DNA from: Neopestalotiopsis rosae
Lineage: Eukaryota; Ascomycota; Sordariomycetes; Amphisphaeriales; Sporocadaceae
Length of the DNA: 64,000 nucleotides
NCBI GenBank assembly: GCA_023078685.1
Contig: JALGAS010000003.1
Coordinates: 3,844,001-3,908,000, forward strand
Direction of reading: 5' to 3'
How positions within the stretch are numbered: position 1 is the stretch's first letter; the number at the start of each line of letters is the position of its first letter. Below are positions 1-10,550 of this stretch, one piece after another. Made by a program: the position numbers and the translations under genes. The notes below the pieces were generated by a model, which was given only the letters and a program-made list of their open reading frames with translations, searched no databases and was not told the origin of the DNA.

Positions 1-623
1 CGGGTCCATTCAAGGACATGGTCGTCAACCTGGGCCCCGTAGCCCTGCCTCTGAACAACGGCTCCACCGCTACCAGCGCCAATAACGGCTACGACTGGAA
101 CCCGCGCTGCCTGGTGCGCGACGTGACAACCGAGGCCAACCTGGGCTACGCCAACAGCACCTCCATGCTCAACCTCCTGACCACGACCGACACTATCAAG
201 GAGTTCCAGGAGCTGATGCAGGGGCCCATTGGCTCGGGCGATCTTGGTGTTCACGGTGGTGGTCACTACACCATCGGTGGAAACCCGGCTGATGATGTGT
301 ACATTTCACCCGGAGATCCCATCTTCTTCCTTCACGTAAGAGACCTCTTGTTCTTATATGAAAGCCTTGGATAATATGTACTGACTTCTGTCTTCTGAAA
401 GCACGGCATGATCGACTTGATGTGGTGGTTGTGGCAGTATCTCGACATTGACAACCGTCAATACGTGATCGATGGCACCCTGACGTTCCAGAACTCGCCA
501 GCCTCTGCCAACGCGACGCTGGATGATACCGTTCAACTCGGATACGCTGGTGGCTATCCCATTACGATCAGGGACCTGACCAACACCGCTGAGGGTCCAT
601 TGTGCTACACTTACGAGGCATAG
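1..623 (+). CDS. Tyrosinase, C-terminal part (5' end outside window)
   Basis: Copper monooxygenase oxidising phenols to quinones, as in melanin or secreted phenol chemistry. The reading frame is open from base 3, so the gene starts upstream. Exons are 3-335 and 402-623, with a 66-bp intron 336-401 (GTAAGA...AAAG, phase 0). Splicing joins the FFLH and HGM parts of the conserved CuB region, giving DPIFFLHHGMIDLMWWLWQ. An earlier GVHGGGHY supplies the other CuB histidines, and GPFKDMVVNLGPV near the left edge is typical of the family. The protein ends shortly after the core (LCYTYEA) with no long C-terminal extension, which resembles the short fungal tyrosinases rather than the proenzyme type. 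The N-terminus and CuA site cannot be seen. It faces the P450 tail-to-tail. Confidence 0.9.
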
Positions 624-963
624 ATATTGAAGTGATGTTCTTCAGAACAGTGGATTTAATGTTTCAATTTTAATAGATTGAGCTGTCTTTCTTTCCATCT
701 TTAATATAATTCGTTAAATTAAGTTGAGAATTGTATAAATCCAAATTGCAAAACGAACATGTCAGCCTACCATTTGCAGGATCTAGCTGCCAAGGATGAT
801 ATGCTTATTTTGGTAAGAATAGAGTAGATGAAGTTACATAGTTCGCCCCACTCGTGGATATCTTGGGCCCAAAAGTGGGTCAATGTGAACGTATGCTGTA
901 TTGAGTTGCGTTATATTTTCCGCACACATGATAGTAATCTGAACAGTTTGATTTGCACTGTAC
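624..963. other. Convergent intergenic spacer, tyrosinase / P450
   Basis: This AT-rich stretch lies between the stop codons of two genes transcribed towards each other. It presumably holds both 3' UTRs and polyadenylation signals (several AATATAAT/TTTAAT-like runs near 690-720). I see no other gene. Confidence 0.6.
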
Positions 964-2835
964 TCAAATTTTGAGCAAGGTTGCGCGGGCGTTCAGAGTC
1001 GAGCCCGCTTTCGTTCCAATAATGAACTGGTCACTCGCCATTTCGAAATCTGCCGCCGTGGCAGTCGGGAACTCAAAGTTGAACCGTTGCACAAGCGTAG
1101 CAACGGTGAGATACATTTCTGCCCAGGCGAGACTAAAACGAGAAAAGGGGTCAGACGAGCGCAGTAATCTCGTAGTAGCAAGGTAGGATGAAGTCAGAAA
1201 TGTGAACTCACTGTAAGCCGAGACACATTCTTGTTCCCTTCGAAAACGGGGCATACGTCTTTTCCAGACGCCTGCGAGCCTCAAGGTCCATCCACCTGTC
1301 GGGCTGGAATGTCATTGGTGCCGGATAAAGTTCTTCGTTGGTATGCATCAAGAGAGTGGTCATGCCGACTGGTGTTCCAGCTGGGATGCGGTATTTGCCG
1401 TAGACGAGATCTCTGTCGGGAGCTGTGCGTGCCATTCGTGTGCCCAGTGCCGGGCTCAACCGCAGTCCCTCCATGATCACCGAAGTCAAATAGGGCAACT
1501 GCTCCAGCACCTTGACTTCAATATTCTCATGTGCGGATGACGCGGGTGCAGCCAATGTGGCGAGTTCAGCGCGTAGGCGATGGAGAATTATGGGATTACT
1601 GTAGATGTGGAATACAATAAGTCGTAACGTCGCGGATGATGTCTCAAAACCGGCCCCGGTGACTGTCGACACCTCAGTAGCGACACGTGGGAACAGCTTT
1701 TCGTCAGGTAGAAGCTTGGAGCGCAGATTTCGTGGACCATGGTCTGGGATACATCGTCGATATTTGGTGTGGCTGTTTCTTCAAGAAGCCTTTTTGTGTC
1801 TTCTGAGCTCTCCTATGCTGAATCTTAGCCGTCAAAATTCGATGATGCTATCCAGCTATTTCACGTGCCTAAGATAGTCAAAGAAGGCCCTTGCGTTTTC
1901 GTCGACTATTTTTATCAAGATTCCCGGCGGTATCGATCTCATCAGTGGATTGAACCACGGCAGGAACTTGTTGACACGCCAAATGGCACCTCCTTGCTGA
2001 AGGATCTGTGTGGTCGCAACATTGAAATCCTCCTTGTCTAGGGCTCTGTATGTTTTGTCAATGATGTATTCACACGCAACGTCACGCGTGACGGCGCTGA
2101 TGGCTTCTCCCAGATTAAACGTGGTCCCCTCGAGCTTCACGATCCGGTCACAGAGCTTGATCACATTTCGCTGGATGATATCCTGTCGTGCGGCGACTTT
2201 GGCTTTGGAGAAGAACGGGTTCACCGCAAGTCGACGGGCCTTGTGTAGTTCGTGTGGCGAGGTGCTATCTTATCTATCAGTAAAGACGACGCCGATCAAG
2301 CCTTTGCGAAAGAGGGAAGACACCTCGGAGACAGCAGTGGCGAGGGATCACTCGAGTGATTGAGACACGCACTAGACGTAATTTTGCTGACCAAATTGAA
2401 GAACCTGGCGCCGCGAACCCATCATATGACCACGAGTACTTATCCCAATGGTCGTCGTGACGATAGAGCTTCTCAAAAAAGGACGGGTCACTTATATGAA
2501 GTTCATTAGGGCTTATACGAATTATGGGTCCTAAAGCAAAATTTCAATTAGTAACTATTATACCACACTACATAGAGAGAAGCAGTGTCAGGGCCACAGA
2601 GGAACATACCATATTTTTTTTGTAGTTCCGCGATTTTTGAGGTGTATTGGCCGTTTCGTATAATATCATGATACGCCTCATACCAGCTCGTTGCAGCAGC
2701 TAGTTTTGGGCCCGGGAATCGCGCAAGAGGGTGTAGTACAAGGCGATAGACGAATAATGTGGCTAGGTAGATTGTGTATGCCACAATGATATGGTCCAGC
2801 GACAACATCTCGCTCGGTCTAGAAAATATGTCCAT
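964..2835 (-). pseudogene. Cytochrome P450, one apparent frameshift
   Basis: Microsomal haem-thiolate monooxygenase, substrate unknown. Exons in coding order: 2835-2610, 2530-2392, 2264-1865, 1812-1212, 1132-964. Introns are 2531-2609, 2265-2391, 1813-1864 and 1133-1211, all GT-AG with matching phases. The start at 2835 puts an N-terminal membrane anchor (about residues 14-33) just before the proline-rich FPGPKLAAAT hinge. The I-helix (GAGFETSS), ExxR (EGLR), PERF-type FQPDRW and haem loop FSKGTRMCLG are all present. Without correction the fourth exon loses frame near 1716-1728, between VHEI and SKLLPDEK. One missing base there would reconcile every phase, giving about 511 residues. This may be a real null allele or a sequence error, so I call it a probable pseudogene. 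The upstream HExxH-free remainder looks well conserved, so any loss is recent. Confidence 0.75.
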
Positions 2836-3363
2836 ATTGCCCAACTTTCGTGGTTGCGCGTGGGATGATATTTTGGTAGAATCGAGTAAAGAAGATAAAA
2901 ATAATATGGAGGCATCGAAGGTTTGTTTAAAATACTGAGGATTATAATCATTGCTACAATGACGCATACGTTACACTGCTTGATGACTTGGTCTTGTCGA
3001 AAATGAGCTTAATTTGCAAGGCACTTGGGGTCACTCAGAGTTTTGGTGGTTAGGTCAGCATAAGCATGGGTGAAGTTGCACCGAGGGGCCGCTGTTGCAA
3101 GCCTTCACCTAGAACGGATACGGTTAAACAGTTGATCCCACACTGGCCGGGGTTGTCATCTTTGGACGAGGTAAGACACCGAACTGTGCCGCATCCTCAT
3201 ATGCTGTCAACTGACAGGACAAAATTTCAGCGAAGTTCATCAGCGAATGACGATCACATGGGAAACGTGCCGAAACACCAGAGAATCGCCTCGTGGTACA
3301 TATTACATTCAGCGATTGGCGCATCAGTCGCCGAATACTTCTGCCATTGCCTGACCACGGGAT
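2836..3363. other. Intergenic region, P450 5' side / HET relic
   Basis: This contains the P450 promoter (reading leftward) and the ground upstream of the HET relic. Short open frames on both strands have no recognisable domain. I see no supported gene. Confidence 0.5.
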
Positions 3364-4658
3364 ATGGCGTACTCGACTTTGGAGCCACATCAGACAAGAG
3401 TGCTGAAACTTGAGCCCAGCTCTGAGCACGATGCCGCCATAGTCTGCTCGCTATCCATTTTGTCGCTGGCAGAAAGCCCTAGAGTGGAACTGTATTCATA
3501 GATGATCAGTCGACGTGGATTGATGATCCATCCATGGTTATGCAGCGTATCGGGCTTAGGAAAAAGTGGAATAACCTTGATGATAAAGACATGCCAATGG
3601 CAAGTATCGCGAAGGTCATGGAAAGAACTAGGGGTTGTGGGGCCACGGATAAAAGAGATCAGGTTTTTGCAGTCAGAGATCTGCTTCGTGAGGAAGATAA
3701 AGCCGGATTTCCGAGTCCAGACTATACGAGGTCTGTGACTGAGCTCTACCAGGAAGCGACGGTCGCCTGTATCCGAAGCAGTAGGAATCTGACGTTCCTA
3801 ATTCATGCCATTGATGAAGGTGACGAGAATTTGAGACTGCCGTCTTGGTGCATCAACTTTTCCAAAAAGAGCTGGGACTGGGGCACGTATGGAAATCTGG
3901 GAGGTCATAACCGGGAGCACTACGAAGAAAACGAGGCAATTCTGGAGTCCATGAGTGTACTCTTGCATGATGCGTCTCTTGGTACATTGAAGGTTCTAGG
4001 GGGCGTTCTTGGACGGGTCATGAGGTCAAGACCTCTCGTCAGTTCATCAGCTTTTGACCGAACCTCTGGTTTCGTGAAGGAAGTCCTACATATGACCGTA
4101 AAATCATACGAGGTCTGGGAGCGGAGGGATGGCGCACAGGCGGCTAAGGAGAGGATAGCCGCTGGTGAAGTGTGGGAGACGCTTTTTGGTGGGATACTGT
4201 TCAACATCGTTGATGCTGTCTGCATTCGATCTGGAATCGAGATGGTGTATGGAGACGATAGACCACGTGACTACTGGGTCGTCGAGGCATTTATTCGCAA
4301 GGTCTTCCCCTGGTACGCCAAGGCTCTGGAGTTCTTCAGTTTGTTGCACCCAACGCCCGAGCTTGCCGAAACTGACAGACTAGGAAGAGCGCTATGGGAG
4401 ACATTAGTTCTCATGGCGCAGGTCAATGACAGCAAACATTGGTTTTTAACTGACACGGGGTATATCGGGCGAGTTGATAGTGCACTGGAAGAAGGCGATC
4501 AGTTGTGTTCCATCCTTGGCTGCAGGGGACCTTTTATTGTTCGGTCGGTCAATGATGGATTCAAATTGATAGACCTGCCCCAGTCCGAAGACTTCAGACT
4601 GGATCATCATCACACCCGTGTGGGTGAGGTGAAATGGGAGGTCTTCACACTCTACTGA
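3364..4658 (+). pseudogene. HET-domain (heterokaryon incompatibility) gene relic
   Basis: HET proteins mediate vegetative incompatibility and related cell-death signalling in filamentous ascomycetes. A 45-codon frame at 3364-3501 reads like the classic HET N-terminus (Y-x-x-L...RVLKLEP...IVCSLS..SL), then stops at TAG 3499 just where the ALSYxWG motif should begin. A second frame, open through 3501-4658 with its first ATG at 3534, carries the part after the HET core: ATDKRDQVFAV, PDYTRSVTELYQEA and the C-terminal GDQLCSILGCRGPFIVR. The HET middle (WIDALCINQ region) is absent. This is therefore a gene with an internal deletion and frame break. Alternatively a truncated 374-residue protein from 3534 is still made. 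A complete HET gene lies about 6 kb downstream. Confidence 0.65.
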
Positions 4659-5956
4659 ACCGCATCCAAGCCCATCAAACTCAGGCCTCACACTGTCAAA
4701 GCAGGCACTGACAAGTATTAGCAATATTTGAGCAGAAGAGGCTTCATCAATGATCGAGTTGGATGGTGAGCCGCGATATTGGTATTTCGAAATAACGCTT
4801 TGAATGGCACCTTTCTCAAAATAAAATTTTCAGCATGCTGCTTCCTTAGGCTTAGTCAACGTAACATTTGTGAAAAAAAGGCTTCATATCGTTCTACACA
4901 GTAGTTCGGATGATAAGTGATGATCAATCATGTCATTCGCCCTAAGAATAAAATCGCCATTAAAACGGAGGCTCGAACCAGTCATGGCAGGATAAATGAT
5001 TTCCAGAAGTAGACTGTTGGACATGTCGTTGTGCATAGTTAAGACCGTGTTTTGAACACCATAAACTATACGACCGTATCGAAGAAATGAAGATAATTCA
5101 ATATAACTCTTCTAAGTTCAATGCCTAACGGGCAAACAAGCGGGATAGAAAGCCCTTCCCGTTGAACCAACAGCCCCCTCGAGGCTGTACACGGATAGCC
5201 ACATACTTCAGCCACATGTGGCGTATTAATAACTTATAATTGTTTAAAAGTGAAGGTATTATCAATAACCAGGTCTCGATCGATTCATTAATCTGGAGAT
5301 TGTATATCAATCTAATGTATGAAAATACCATTGTCCGTGCGCTAATACAAGTTCGAGTAGCCAAATATTCATAAAAAGGAAAGTTCCACCAGCAGTATAG
5401 CATTATCATGAAGCCGAGTCATTTCATCAAGCCTATCATTGGAACCTTGTGAATATAAGCAGTATGTATTCGCGAACTTGAGTGGATTATGTGTTAATTA
5501 GTCGAGTTTGGCTCGTTCTCAAAAGACTACCACAATCAACTCCATTTTCCAGCTACCATATTTTTGGGTAGCACAAGGTACCGGAGCAAAGCCACCGTTA
5601 TCATAGTCGCCTGTGGAGATTTGCAGGATTTGGGTCTCGGAGCCTGTCCACAGGTGATCTAGTGTCCCTCCGTAGCGCAGAAACGGAAACACGGCAAGCG
5701 GCACGACGTTACCGAGACACTGCAATTGGACCACTCTTTTCTTTAGCGCTTCTCTTAGCCAAGGAAGCCTAGGATGGATCTAGGATGAAATAAGTGAAAT
5801 AGTAGGAAAACTTGGATATAATCTAAGGTAGTAAACCGGGGCGCCAAACAGAAAAAGTCTCGCTGCGCGCGTCATCATTACGAGGCCGTGGAAATAGTGT
5901 ACAGAGAAGAAAAGCAAACAGAGACAGAACAGTTTGCGCCTTGATGGACAGGCGCT
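4659..5956. other. Intergenic, AT-rich, no supported gene
   Basis: About 1.3 kb between the HET relic and the 3' end of the glycosyltransferase-like gene. It is AT-rich with many TA steps and short open frames only. A minus-strand frame at 5519-5734 has a weak resemblance to a secreted repeat protein (see rejected items). No RNA gene or repeat was recognised. Confidence 0.5.
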
Positions 5957-7309
5957 CTAGGACCAATCCTTTTCGACAAGCCACTGGTCCTCGAACCGTA
6001 GGCCTCCTCCGTCGATCAGGTCGCAGTTCTGGTGTCCCCATTTCCGCCTGTATACTTCCTTGCCGGCTTCCGTCAGCACCTCGAGCGCCTCTGTAAATCC
6101 GGCCGCGTCGTAGTAGTAGGGCTCTCCCAGTCCGCCGCGCTGGCCGTCCTGCCACGTGTTGCGGCCGCGCCCGCCGTGCTTGTGATGAAACATTGTGTCG
6201 GCCGTCTTCAGGAGGACTTTCCAGTACTCAATGTTCTCATCGAGGCTGAGCGACGTCGATGAACCCGAACCCAGATCGCGCTTTGACTGCTTTGGTTCCG
6301 TAACCTCCAGCATGGGGTTGGGATCCTCCATTGCTGGAACGACGCTGGGGTCGTGGTAAAGTGCGACGAGATCGTGAAGATGAGATGCTGTATCGGTAAT
6401 GACTCCCGCATTGCGATCCTCCTGTGTCCAATTCCTCATCGCAAACCGCGTATACATGTCGCAATCGGTCATGTAAAAGGGAATGAGAGTGTCCCAGCCG
6501 CCCACATCTTCCAGGGCCTTTGGGTTCTGCAGCGTCAAGTGATCATAGGCGAAGAGTCGTGTACCCCATCGGTGGTCATTGTCCAGCGTTTCCCGAAGCG
6601 CTTCAAGACACAGTGTGTACACTGACTTGTATCCTTCTTCGCCGGCTCTTGCTGTGAGGTTCTCGAATCCGTTCTCATGCGACAAAGCCAGGACATCCAT
6701 ATGCGACCAGAAGTAATATGGCCAGTCCCTGTCTTGCGAGATCGAGTAATAAAAGTTTTGCAGCTGGGCAAAGGTGAGCAATACGGGAGTCTGAATAACA
6801 TTGACACCCAACCGATGAAGACTCGTGTGATTGAGATATTTCGGATGTTGCAATGTCAATTGACCATGCTTATTCGAGTTGTGTACTCCAGTGTTCTCGA
6901 CAACGTAAATTTGATCGGCTGGCCATCCCGCTGTGATGTATGAGACGACAGTCTGCAACAGCATTGGCCACGAGCGCGTGAATCCTATGACCAACGGCGG
7001 CGCAGTTCCCAAGCCATAGTCCTTGTATAGGTCCTTTTTGGGTACATTGTATTGTGGTATCGGAGGTAGAGGTTGCTGAGTGTTGGCGAGCAATGGGAAG
7101 GGATCTCGAATCGGAGGTGGTACTGCGACTTCTTTCGGTTTATAATGCGGCTTGTTCTTTGGTTTCACCGGGTCTGATGAAGAAGAACTTATTGCGCTGT
7201 GAATAATCCGATCGGCCTGGCCAGTTTGTTGAATAATGACCAGTGTAGTGGTAATTAGTAAGGCTATAACGAGTATTTTCACCGTTCTCGCCGGCAGATG
7301 TTGCAACAT
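5957..7309 (-). CDS. Type II membrane glycosyltransferase-like protein
   Basis: A single exon of 450 residues starts at 7309. The N-terminus has a short cytoplasmic tail, then one hydrophobic segment (about residues 11-28, ILVIALLITTTLVIIQQ). A Ser/Pro/Lys-rich stem follows (about 35-90), then a globular domain. This is the type II topology of Golgi glycosyltransferases. In the globular part, PPLVIGFTRSWPMLLQTV opens the domain, YFWSHMDVLALS lies in the middle, and PFYMTDCDMYTR contains a D-x-D-like element of the kind that binds nucleotide-sugar and metal. A conserved-looking WGHQNCDLI lies near the C-terminus. The donor and acceptor cannot be inferred, and the family assignment rests on topology and these motifs rather than a firm named match. 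Confidence 0.75.
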   Translation of the reverse strand: MLQHLPARTVKILVIALLITTTLVIIQQTGQADRIIHSAISSSSSDPVKPKNKPHYKPKEVAVPPPIRDPFPLLANTQQPLPPIPQYNVPKKDLYKDYGLGTAPPLVIGFTRSWPMLLQTVVSYITAGWPADQIYVVENTGVHNSNKHGQLTLQHPKYLNHTSLHRLGVNVIQTPVLLTFAQLQNFYYSISQDRDWPYYFWSHMDVLALSHENGFENLTARAGEEGYKSVYTLCLEALRETLDNDHRWGTRLFAYDHLTLQNPKALEDVGGWDTLIPFYMTDCDMYTRFAMRNWTQEDRNAGVITDTASHLHDLVALYHDPSVVPAMEDPNPMLEVTEPKQSKRDLGSGSSTSLSLDENIEYWKVLLKTADTMFHHKHGGRGRNTWQDGQRGGLGEPYYYDAAGFTEALEVLTEAGKEVYRRKWGHQNCDLIDGGGLRFEDQWLVEKDWS

Positions 7310-9245
7310 GGTTGCTATTATAACTAGACAGAATTAAAGCAACACTGTGCATGTAAGTTTGGAAGAGCAGAGAGGGGAAAAGAGAAATGTTCCATGTCTC
7401 AGAAAACCCAGATTTCAAGAGAATGGCATTTCTGCCCTGTAGCCGGGCGCGGGACATACGGCTGCTGCAGATACGGTAACCTGTAACCTGGGGCTAGACG
7501 ATGCGAAGGAGGAACCAAGGCTTCGGTTTGGGTAGAGGCTACCCGTCCTAGCGGATCTGTCGCATCCAAGCCTGCCAAACCTGCCCACATTAGCCAAGCT
7601 TCTGTCATAGAGTCAAATTTATTTTGGATCTGGCTAATCCAGGCTTGGCTTGGCGGCAAGCGCAAGTCTTTTCCTGATGGTGATTTGATCATGATCTGAC
7701 AGCTTGTTTTGCATGCACATCGGCGATCGCTTATTGGGAGACTCAGCCCAGCAACCAAGCGAAGGCGCCAATATGGAAATGAATTGACTGCACCCGGTGT
7801 GTTGCTGCAGTGCATTGAAGCAATCTTACCATCCATCCTACGGGAACTTCTTGTCCGGCCCTGCGAGGCACAGAAAGGTGGTGTACCGAGGCTGTGTGAC
7901 GGACAATTGAAAAGTGCTACGTGGACCAAACACAATGCTCACGCATTTTCCAAGTTCCTCATCATCATGACGTTCCATGCGGCATCTTGCTTTGGGTCAA
8001 GTCACTCTTGGCGCGTAGTTATTGGTTGGCCACCAAACATTCTCTTTTTCATTAGCCGTTGAGAGTCTACGGCTTTTGTGCGGCCTTGTACGGCTATATT
8101 ACGTTTCTTCATCAAATTGAACTGGATACGCGATCATGTTTGTGCGCGTCTTTTGTAAGGATTGACAGGTTATGTTCGGCTTGTCAGCTGGCTGGGATCC
8201 ATGGTGGGCAATGGGCAGCAGATCAGATCAGGGCTGAGATTTTAGTCCGAGGCGCAGCGGATAGTCCCGCCTGTGTGGTGTGTGCCAAGTCTTGATTGCT
8301 GACTGACGGCGGGTGCCAAGTTCCAAAGTTGGTGGTTGATGTCTCCGGGGTGCAAAACAAGCTTGGGCTCGTTGAGTGTTAGGGCCACCAGCTTATCTGA
8401 CCTCGCAACGCTACAGCGGTTTGCCAGGCTCGCCAGGGTCATTAGTGGGCAATCCGCGCCCCCGCACGATGCAAGAAGTGACGAACAGGGAACATGCACC
8501 AGGGCGCATATGTCGCATTTGACCCATCATTGCTGGAAATGGAAATCTCGACTGGCATTTGGGGTGGTCGCAATGAACATGTATTGGTTTTCTCTAACTG
8601 TATGAGATGCAGAACAGCCTAATCTAGGATCTCATCTGCCGGTCTGCACAGTTGATGCAGAACAAGCCTTATAAGGGATCGCGCCACTACATGTTTCGTC
8701 GGCTTCATGTATGGGAGACGGTGCTTCATTGTGAAGGCATGCAGACGCCATCCTGGGTAAAACAGTATAAGTCTAAGTTTGCAATTATCGTACAAGTCGC
8801 CACATAGCAATTCAAAATTGCACTGGTTGGGATTTGAGGAGTTGAATGTACACTAGACCCTGGGTGCAGCCAGTAACCCTGATGAAGTGACCCTAACCCG
8901 AGGGTTAAGGGAGTCGAGGCTGCAGGTATGTGGTGGTCTTGGATCGAGTTAGAGCAGAAAAGTCATCTTGCAATGCTTCAATCAGATTTTTTAGTCCTCT
9001 GAGTCTTTTGAGAAGCTGAACTTCTTGCTCATCAATACCTAGCTTTGCATTGTGCTTACTCTAGGGTTAGCGATGTCGTGGAATATGAAGCGGGCCATGC
9101 CACCAATCTAGCGGGCTCCTCACTACATTTTAGCTTGACAAAAACTCACGATATTATGACCAACTTTTAGTAGACGCTATTACTTCCATCTAATACATAT
9201 CTCCTATACTAGGCTGTCGACATCCTTTTCGTTATTATTTGAGCC
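7310..9245. other. Divergent intergenic region, 1.9 kb
   Basis: This lies between two divergently transcribed genes (glycosyltransferase-like leftward, cyclase rightward), so it holds both promoters. Imperfect CCAAGCC/TTGGCTTGGC repeats occur at about 7565-7665, and a telomere-like hairpin at 8891-8911. The open frames inside are short and lack domain features. Confidence 0.55.
8891..8911. repeat. Short imperfect inverted repeat resembling telomere units
   Basis: CCCTAACCC is followed after two bases by GGGTTAAGGG, an imperfect hairpin built from one telomere-type unit on each arm. It is a single copy and may be chance. It lies about 340 bp upstream of the cyclase gene. Confidence 0.35.
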
Positions 9246-9959
9246 ATGTCGCGTTCTACTCCTTCCATCATTGATTTGACGCACACTGTGGACTCGAATG
9301 TCCCCGTCTTCCCTGGCGACCCGACCTTCCATTGCCGCCAAACCTGTAACGTCAAGGACTCTGGCTGGGCCGTCAGCGAGCTCACCTTCTCATCGCATGT
9401 GGGCACTCATATCGACGCGCCGTCACACCGTATCGATGGCGCGACGACCGTTGACGCATTGCCCCTAGGGGCCCTTACCCGCCTGCCCGCACGCATCATC
9501 GACGTGTCCCACAAGGCTGTAGCGGCGGGGTCGATCGGCATGGAAGACCTCGCTCCTCACGAGGCGCACATCAAAGAGGGCATGGCGGTCTTGTTTCGCA
9601 CGGGGTGGGATCGCTACTTTGGCGCGGACCAGAGCGAGCGGTATTTTCGGCACCCGCACGTCGAGCGCGGGGTTGCTGAGCGCCTGGTGGAGCTCGGAGT
9701 TGCTGTTTTGGGCGTCGATACCATGAACCCCGATCCCACCGTCACCGATGACGGGAGCGCGGTCTTTGATGTGCACGACATGATCTTGGGAGCCGGCAAG
9801 GTTATTGCTGAGAATTTGACAAATCTCAAGGCGCTGCACGATGCACAGAAAGCGGCAGGAGAGGGTGCGACGGCCATGGTCTGTCTTGCGCCGCTCAAGG
9901 TCCGCGATTGTGACGGATCGCCAGTGAGAGCATTCGGGTGGATAGAGAACACATCGTAA
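9246..9959 (+). CDS. Cyclase family / kynurenine formamidase-like metal hydrolase
   Basis: Intronless, 237 residues. It belongs to the metal-dependent cyclase family that includes bacterial-type kynurenine formamidase. The signature HVGTHIDAPSH (residues 51-61, HxGTHxDxPxH) gives the metal-binding histidines and aspartate. The N-terminal IDLTHTVDSNVPVFPGDP and later GVDTMNPDP match family positions. The likely reaction is hydrolysis of an amide or lactone bond of a small metabolite. Proximity does not show which: no tryptophan-pathway gene is adjacent. The length is about usual for the family. There is no signal peptide, so it is probably cytosolic. The ATG context is GAGCCATGTCG. An intronless structure with a bacterial-type domain would fit ancient transfer, but that is inference. 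Confidence 0.85.
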   Translation: MSRSTPSIIDLTHTVDSNVPVFPGDPTFHCRQTCNVKDSGWAVSELTFSSHVGTHIDAPSHRIDGATTVDALPLGALTRLPARIIDVSHKAVAAGSIGMEDLAPHEAHIKEGMAVLFRTGWDRYFGADQSERYFRHPHVERGVAERLVELGVAVLGVDTMNPDPTVTDDGSAVFDVHDMILGAGKVIAENLTNLKALHDAQKAAGEGATAMVCLAPLKVRDCDGSPVRAFGWIENTS

Positions 9960-10550
9960 ATATAAATACTTGCAATACCTCTACAAACATCGATCCTACC
10001 CAGAAGGCACCACGTGGGCTCATAATCGAAGCGAGGGGCGTCGATCTCGACCAAATCAATTCCGAGACTAATATCAATCACTGGTCGGCCAGAGTCACCA
10101 GCCAACGTGCCTTGTCAGGAATACCAGATAGAACCGTTTTGCAACAAGATAGTCCAAGCAATATACCTTCTTGTGGCTGGCTGATGACGGCTTCTAGCAG
10201 GGCAAGGATGTATGTAGCCATAGGGGGTAGAGGGAGTAAGGTTCCAAATCGCCACTGTGCCAAGCATGATACGTCAGCTGATGTGGATAGTGGAGATACT
10301 GCTCAGCACTGTCCAATCTTGCCTAAGACATTGAAGCTCAAAGGATGCCTAAAGAGAATTTTGTCCGTCTACCCTAGTACCAACCGTTGTTCGACTTGAT
10401 CGATTTCAATGACATGGAAGAATACGCTTCGAAGTGTGGTCTTGGTCGTGTCTTACGTTCGACTGCATTCTCACCGCGCCAAATATTGCATCGTTCTATG
10501 GTGCCATGCACACCCACAGATTCTCACAAGCGTGACTAATTTAGATCAAC
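9960..10550. other. Intergenic region upstream of HET gene
   Basis: About 590 bp between the cyclase stop and the HET start. It holds the cyclase 3' end and the HET promoter. Nothing else was recognised. Confidence 0.5.

Noticed and set aside
4970..5000. GGCTCGAACC resembling a tRNA B box on the minus strand.
   Set aside because: No matching A box or cloverleaf could be built around it.
5519..5734. Minus-strand frame with LRYGGTLDHLWTG...GGFAPVPCATQ, faintly like DUF5648-type secreted repeats (TDHFYTT...EGIAGYVYATQ).
   Set aside because: Similarity is a few spaced residues from memory only. There is no signal peptide or complete repeat.
7399..7935. 178-codon minus-strand open frame upstream of the glycosyltransferase-like gene.
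   Set aside because: Composition is erratic, with no domain, splice pattern or start context. It lies in the divergent promoter region.
8891..8911. Telomere-like CCCTAACCC as evidence of an internal telomere or chromosome fusion.
   Set aside because: There is only one unit per arm. A true interstitial telomere would show several tandem units.
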